Assembly (NCBI GenBank): GCA_038380435.1
Contig: JAWZYU010000024.1
Location: 52,662,613 to 52,726,612 of the forward strand
From: Ryuthela nishihirai
Taxonomy: Eukaryota; Arthropoda; Arachnida; Araneae; Heptathelidae
DNA length: 64,000 nucleotides
Direction: 5' to 3'
Part shown: positions 55,918-64,000 of the stretch, piece by piece
How positions within the stretch are numbered: the first letter of the stretch is position 1
Layout: the number at the start of each line of letters is the position of its first letter
The notes under the pieces: generated by a model
What the model saw: only the letters and a program-made list of their open reading frames with translations
What the model was told of the DNA's origin: nothing
The model's database searches: none
Position numbers and translations under genes: made by a program

Positions 55918-56325
55918 CGGCATGGATGAAAAGGCTGATCTTACTGACTTCGAAACCCCTTTCGAAATCCGTCAGATCAGCCATTTTATCCATGTCATCT
56001 TGTTTTAGGTACTTTTATAGTGTTACCTTTTCATCTTGGAGCGCATTGGGCAGGAGCATCCGTAACGCAGATGATGGAACTCAGCGGAAATCACGGGGGC
56101 ACAATATCCTAAGTGTACGTATAATAGCAACATTTACAAAAAGACATCCGCCAATCTGGGCAAATTCGGAAGGAAAAAGGCTCTTGACAAACAAGCGTTT
56201 GTTGGCACGAAATGTACGGCAAAACAGAGCTGCTGCAGTTCACCAGCTGAAAGAGATGGCCGCTAGCAGCACTTCAAAACCCATTTCGACGAAAACTATG
56301 TGCAGAGAATTTGAAAACTGAAATT
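55918..56325 (+). mobile_element. Tc1-like transposon, N-terminal fragment with inverted duplication
   Basis: ATGGATGAAAAGGCTGATCT starts MDEKADLTDFE. After the hairpin the frame resumes as AHWAGASVTQMMELSGNHGG (about 56042), then KRLLTNKRLLARNVRQNRAA and SKPISTKTMCREFEN. This is the order of a Tc1 N-terminal paired HTH. The DDE core is absent. Confidence 0.75.
55921..55994. repeat. 35-bp imperfect hairpin, 4-nt loop, from the Tc1 start
   Basis: Arms 55921-55955 and 55960-55994 match at 30 of 35 positions with loop CCCC. Read inward from either side both encode MDxxADLTDFE. Confidence 0.88.
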
Positions 56326-56456
56326 TGGGAATTGTACTATTATATATACGACGAAGTATTAGGTATGTTGATAATAATTTGGCCAGGCACTATAGATGTG
56401 TACGTATAACTAAATTGTTCAGTCTGATTAGACCACCATAGCCCGTGGCTGATAGA

Positions 56457-57186
56457 AACGGGGGTGACTCAGTTGGTAGCACGCCTGGCTCATAATCTGC
56501 AGTTCCCAGGTTCGAGTCCCAGCTGGGAGCATCGAGATTAATCTCAACTCCCCGCCCTACCCTCAGTCAGTAGGGGACACCGATGGGCTTGGAAAGGCAG
56601 CCGTCCGTCGGATGGGACGTTAAGCCGTAGTCCGTGTGCTGGAGACATACCTGTGCACGTTAGGGGCGGGGGTGGCTCAGTCAGTAGCGCGCCAGGCTCG
56701 TAATCTGTAGTTCCCAGGTTCGAGTCCCAGCTGGGTCAGCGTTGAGATTTATCTCCGCAAAATTCCCCGCCCTGCCCGCGGTCAGTAGGGGACACCGATG
56801 GGCTTGGAAAGGCCGCCGTCCGACGGATGGGACGTTAAGCCGTGGCCCCGTGTGCGGGAGAGCCATAACCTGTGCACGTTAAAGAACACGCTGGATGGCC
56901 TTGACGGGAGGCTACCATCTGTCTCCCAACAACTGTTCCAGTGGGTCCCCTCCCCCAACCTTCTCTGAGCCTTCGGGGTCCATGTGACCTGGCCATTTAG
57001 CCCATGGTGTGCAAAAAAGTGCCGCTCAGAGGTAAAACAACCCAACCCTATGCACGTTAAAGAACACGCTGGATGGCCTTGACGGAAGGCTACCCCAACC
57101 TTCTCTGAGCCTTCGGGGTCCTTGTGACCTGCCATTTAGCCTATTGTATGCAAAAAAGTGCCGCTCAGAGGTATAGCAAACCAACC
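56457..57186 (+). mobile_element. SINE-A, older copy split by a younger SINE-A
   Basis: 5' part 56457-56662 (GGGGTGACTCAGTTGGTAGC to CCTGTGCACGTTA) and 3' part 57047-57186 (CCTATGCACGTTAAAGAACA to GAGGTATAGCAAACC). The head carries GGCTCATAATCTGCAG. Confidence 0.92.
56663..57046 (+). mobile_element. SINE-A, young full-length copy nested in the older one
   Basis: TSD CCTGTGCACGTTA / CCTATGCACGTTA (56650-56662 and 57047-57059, one mismatch), which is part of the conserved middle of the host SINE-A. Confidence 0.94.
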
Positions 57187-57410
57187 CATGGCTGTTGAGG
57201 ATTATGGATGGACGAACTCTTTTTTTTAACAGTCTATCTGTATGTCCACTTAAATGGTATGAAGCGAATATTAGAAGCAAAATCGGTGGAATATGACAAA
57301 ATTATTTTTCACTTCGATGCCTGCCTTCAGAACAGAAGTTCTGAAACTGTTCCGGTCGAAGCTCCTTTACCATTTGATGGAATTTGTCATGTTTTCTTCT
57401 GTTACTGGAT

Positions 57411-57707
57411 CGGATCTTGGCTCAGTCGGTAGCCCCCCAGACTCGTAATCTGCAGTTTCCAGATTCAAGTCCCACCTGTGTTCAGATTTTTCTCCGCTCC
57501 ACAGTCCGTCGGATGGGATATAAAGCCGTGTGCACATTAAAGAAACAAGATGGCCTTCATGGGAAGCTTCCATCTCTCATGTCTCCTAATAGCTGACCAG
57601 TAGGTCCTTTTCCCCTACTTTCTCTGAGCCATTGGGGTACTTATGATCTAGCCATTTAACCCATTGTGTGCAAAAAAAGTTTCGCTCAGAGACAAAACAA
57701 TCCACCC
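57411..57707 (+). mobile_element. SINE-A, diverged, shortened
   Basis: TTGGCTCAGTCGGTAGCCCC, CAGATTCAAGTCCCACC, ATATAAAGCCGTGTGCACAT and TTTCGCTCAGAGACAAAAC, with internal deletions. TSD TCTGTTACT (57398-57406 and 57708-57716). Confidence 0.88.
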
Positions 57708-57789
57708 TCTGTTACTATGGAGGAGCATAAATTGTGTAATGAGTATTAAGTACGTCAAACGTCAGTAACAATACGTCAACCAACATTAC

Positions 57790-57935
57790 CCTACCAAAAC
57801 AGAATTTTCATGTTATGTCAATGGGAATCTAACTTCAAAGCTCAATAACTTCAAAAATATGTATTTAATGAAAAAATGTGACAAGATAAAGATAATAATC
57901 AAATCTATTTAAAGGTGTTAAAAATTTTGAATTAA
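57790..57935 (+). mobile_element. long-TIR mariner MITE, half copy
   Basis: TTTTCATGTTATGTCAATGG, ATGAAAAAATGTGAC and GATAATAATCAAATCTATTT match the left arm of the MITE at 24866. The last 330 bp before the first exon shows only a possible hAT end (AGTTTGAGAACCACTG to 58154). Confidence 0.65.
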
Positions 57936-58268
57936 ATGTCGTTTTAGTCATCATATGGAAATATGATTGAATTTTTTTGTTTGCTTTATTTATACATATG
58001 AATCTTTTATTTACATCGTAACCATAAACTGTGTATCAGAAAACGTAGTGTTGTATTTAAACAAGTATAATAAAACAAATTAGTGCTAACTCTAATTTTT
58101 AATATACAAATGAAAATTAAAGATTTATACCGAGTCATAGTTTGAGAACCACTGCTTTAGGAGACTGATTTGGCCCATTGTTTCATTTAGTTTGCAATCG
58201 GAAATCATTTAAGAATGATATTTATTGCAGTGTTTTGAAAGTTTATGTCTCTTTTTTTCCTCCATCAG

Positions 58269-61526
<3,258 letters not shown>

Positions 61527-61953
61527 GTAAGTAATCATTTTGCTTTGATGGTTATATATATTATTTATATACAGTGGAGTCGTATCATACGCGCATTTAA
61601 TTTACACGAATTCAACCATATGCGCTCGGAAAAAAAAAAAAATATCAATTTAAATAGTGCGAGCGATTCCGGCCGCCATTTTATCAAATGAGCGGCCTCA
61701 GAGTGAGCACATTTGTAGGTGATTGGCAGTGTAGAGTGAAGAATCATTAATATTAAGACAATGGTACTAGCTCAGGATGTATATTTTTTATTACGTGGAT
61801 CTGTTTTCCCCCCAGTCGGTCTCAGTTCCCGCTTACCTCATATTGTGAGCATCTCGTCGCGCACCTTGTTTAAAAATACCGATTTTTCGTACATGGCTCC
61901 TTAACACTAGCCAATTACTTCATTTGTTGCTCAACCGAAGGATAAAAATCTGT

Positions 61954-63270
61954 TCTAAAGCTGGTTGAAAAACTAGTTATGATGGACTTATTGAGAGACG
62001 ATATGTCGGTCTCCAACTAGTTATGATGGACTTATTGAGAGACGATATGTCGGTCTCCAACTAGTTATGATGGACTTATTGAGAGACGATATGTCGGTCT
62101 CCAACTAGTTATAATGGACTTATTGAGAGACGATATGTCGGTCTCCAACTAGTTATGATGGACTTATTGAGAGACGATATGTCGGTCTCCAACTAGTTAT
62201 GATGGACTTATTGAGAGACGATATGTCTGTCTCCAACTAGTTATGATGGACTTATTGAGAGACGATATGTCGGTCTCCAACTAGTTATGATGGACTTATT
62301 GAGAGACGATATGTCGGTCTCCAACTAGTTATGATGGACTTATTGAGAGACGATATGTCGGTCTCCAACTAGTTATGATGGACTTATTGAGAGACGATAT
62401 GTCGGTCTCCAACTAGTTATGATGGACTTATTGAGAGACGATATGTCGGTCTCCAACTAGTTATGATGGACTTATTGAGAGACGATATGTCGGTCTCCAA
62501 CTAGTTATGATGGACTTATTGAGAGCCGATATGTCGGTCTCCAACTAGTTATGATGGACTTATTGAGAGACGATATGTCGGTCTCCAACTAGTTATGATG
62601 GACTTATTGAGAGACGATATGTCGGTCTCCAACTAGTTATGATGGACTTATTGAGAGACGATATGTCGGTCTCCAACTAGTTATGATGGACTTATTGAGA
62701 GACGATATGTCGGTCTCCAACTAGTTATGATGGACTTATTGAGAGACGATATGTCGGTCTCCAACTAGTTATGATGGACTTATTGAGAGACGATATGTCG
62801 GTCTTCAACTAGTTATGATGGACTTATTGAGAGACGATATGTCGGTCTCCAACTAGTTATGATGGACTTATTGAGAGACGATATGTCGGTCTCCAACTAG
62901 TTATGATGGACTTATTGAGAGACGATATGTCGGTCTTCAACCTAACGCGTAAATATGTTTTCAACGATTCTAGCACCCGTGGCATCAAGATTTGAGAGAA
63001 AGAAATTTGCCAAGTCATGGTATTAAGTGCTCCAATAATTGCTAAGGTGACGAGCCAAGAGTGTGATAAGACTTTAATGAAATTTGAAAAAGCATTAAGC
63101 ATATGGCTGGAAGACATGAACGATAATGTGCCTATTGATGGCGACACTTTACAAAAAGAAAAGTTTCTTTACCTCTATGTGCTGTTCAAACCTACCTCCA
63201 TGGTTCAAACATCCAGACGAAGAAGGGGACAGTCTTCTGATGAGAAGAAATTGCAAGTTTGGCTTAAGCT
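61954..63270 (+). pseudogene. Tigger-type transposase N terminus, interrupted by minisatellite
   Basis: If the array is reduced to one unit, the frame runs from about 61954 through the first HTH into NLTRKYVFN, with a TGA near 62994. The CENP-B-like HTH then continues in frame at 63017-63165. The array of 22 x 44 bp (968, not a multiple of 3) destroys the frame. Such HTH domains bind the transposon ends; no product is expected here. Confidence 0.72.
61971..62938 (+). repeat. 44-bp minisatellite, 22 units
   Basis: The unit starts AACTAGTTATGATGGACTTA and ends ATATGTCGGTCTCC. Exactly 22 units fill 968 bp. Variants are few: TTATAATGG near 62108, GTCTGTCTCC near 62226, GAGAGCCGAT near 62521, and GGTCTTC in the unit ending near 62806 and in the last unit. 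The array lies 445 bp after a neurobeachin exon. Confidence 0.98.
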
Positions 63271-63426
63271 ATAGGAACTGCTTCAACCTCAAAAACTTTC
63301 TTATTTATTTTTTCATCTTTTCGTCTCCCTCTCTCTTTATGCAATTAAAAATAATGTGAAATTATATTTTGCATTGTACTCTTTGTTATGCACAATACAT
63401 TATTGTATGCATTATACATAATGTAC

Positions 63427-63819
63427 GGGGGGGGGGGGCTCAGTCGGTAGCGCGCCAGGCTCGAAATCTGTAGTTCCCAGGTTCGAGTCCCAGCTGGGTC
63501 AGCGTTGAGATTTATCTCCGCAAAATTCCCCTCCCTGCCCACGGTCAGTAGGGGACACCGATGGGCTTGGAAAGGCCGCCGTCCGTCGGATGGGACGTTA
63601 AGCCGTGGCCCCGTGTGCGGGAGAGCCATACCCTGTGCACGTTAAAGAACACGCTGGATGGCTTTGACGGAAGGCTACCATCTGTCTCCCAACAGCTGTT
63701 CCAGTGGGTCCCCTCCCCCAACCTTCTCTGAGCCTTCGGGATCCATGTGACCTGGCCATTTAGCCCATGGTGTGCAAAAAAGTGCCGCTCAGAGGTAAAA
63801 CAACCCAAACAACCCAACC
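63427..63819 (+). mobile_element. SINE-A, young full-length copy with poly-G head
   Basis: The normal GGGGCGGGGGTGGCTCAG start is replaced by a run of G (to about 63438) directly before GCTCAGTCGG. The rest is near consensus, tail AACCCAAACAACCCAACC. TSD CATAATGTAC (63417-63426 and 63820-63829). Confidence 0.94.
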
Positions 63820-64000
63820 CATAATGTACAGGGTTGTATATATACAAAACCATGGGCGATTTCAAGGATTTTTCAAGGGTAATTTTGGCGATTTTCGCAT
63901 TACACCCAGATTTCAGAATGTGTCTTCACTCATCTTCTTCCCCGTGCAAGATGCGACTCGACTGTAATCAATAGCTTATCATGCAGATAAATTTTTTTAA

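Larger units (their letters stand above)
56385..57210 (+). mobile_element. RTE 3' end split by nested SINE-A copies
   Basis: AACTAAATTGTTCAGTCTGA, then ACCACCATAGCCCGTGGCTG (56409-56452) is the RTE 3' end. CCCATGGCTGTTGAGGATTA (57187-57206) repeats and completes it. The repeated GCCCGTGGCTG / ACCCATGGCTG is the TSD of the SINE cluster. Confidence 0.75.
61572..63300 (+). mobile_element. pogo/Tigger-like transposon relic in a neurobeachin intron
   Basis: Begins at TA with CAGTGGAGTCGTATCATACG. Coding remains: LKLVEKLVMMDLLRDDMSVS (61954-62013, first HTH, the minisatellite source), NLTRKYVFNDSSTRGIKI (62938-62991), then SAPIIAKVTSQECDKTLMKF, EKALSIWLEDMNDNVPIDGD and TLQKEKF (CENP-B-type HTH). 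The order and words match Tigger/jerky proteins. The DDE core and right end are missing. Confidence 0.78.

Noticed and set aside
58140..58154. hAT element next to the first neurobeachin exon
   Set aside because: AGTTTGAGAACCACTG looks like a right end, but no matching left end or TSD was found upstream.
1..58268. upstream neurobeachin exons
   Set aside because: I looked for PH-domain and earlier neurobeachin coding blocks with splice borders and saw none; short exons could still be missed by eye. A translated search with a full arthropod rugose protein would decide.
61971..62938. CRISPR-like array of regular repeats
   Set aside because: The 44-bp units abut with no variable spacers and the host is eukaryotic; it is a minisatellite.

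Overview
The window is eukaryotic, AT-rich and very rich in repeats. It carries one host gene I can identify, in its last 6 kb. Five plus-strand exons (58269-61526) encode the second half of the PH-like domain and the start of the BEACH domain of neurobeachin (NBEA in vertebrates, rugose in Drosophila). The protein is closest to the arthropod type. That, together with the DUF4817-type mariner, Tc1, RTE and hAT-Buster repeats, suggests an arthropod with large introns. A chelicerate such as a spider is plausible but not proven. The 5' exons and the rest of BEACH-WD40 lie outside the window. I could not recognise any other coding exon, so positions 1-58268 are either one very long neurobeachin intron or an intron plus upstream sequence.

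Most of the rest is transposon sediment. (1) SINE-A is a 380-390 bp element with a Met/Thr-tRNA-like head, a conserved middle of the kind shared by metazoan SINE superfamilies, and a tail ending in AAAACAACCCAA. At least 15 copies run from near-identical young ones with 9-13 bp target-site duplications (TSDs) to old relics. (2) SINE-B is a 200 bp element with a Ser/Leu-type head and a TTTATTTA tail. (3) SINE-C, -D and -E are rarer tRNA-headed elements. (4) A nearly complete but broken RTE-type LINE lies at 30.8-34.6 kb, with several 3' fragments elsewhere. One LINE fragment at 7.4-7.8 kb is of the Jockey type. (5) Tc1/mariner relics lie at 2.6, 5.8, 8.5, 10.3, 29.3, 45.4, 47.5, 49.4 and 55.9 kb, plus a long-TIR mariner MITE family. 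A pogo/Tigger relic sits in the last neurobeachin intron. (6) Several hAT elements have TA-centred 8-bp TSDs.

The layout shows repeated nesting: SINE in SINE (28.4 and 56.7 kb), SINE in mariner (3.8 kb), SINE in RTE (34.1 kb), hAT in Tc1 (29.5 kb), and SINE in SINE in RTE (56.4-57.2 kb). Between the repeats are several GC-rich islands (12.2, 17.9, 23.8, 26.0, 38.3, 46.7 and 52.9 kb). They stand out from the AT-rich background and are the best places to look for enhancers or unrecognised exons.

The most unusual signals are these. A 44-bp minisatellite of exactly 22 units grew out of the helix-turn-helix coding segment of the Tigger transposase inside the neurobeachin intron. Three separate Tc1 transposase relics each contain an inverted duplication of their own coding sequence with a 4-5 nt loop, the largest a perfect 58-bp stem. 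A SINE dimer is bracketed by a single TSD. A 65-bp internal piece of a mariner is reinserted between 10-bp direct repeats.
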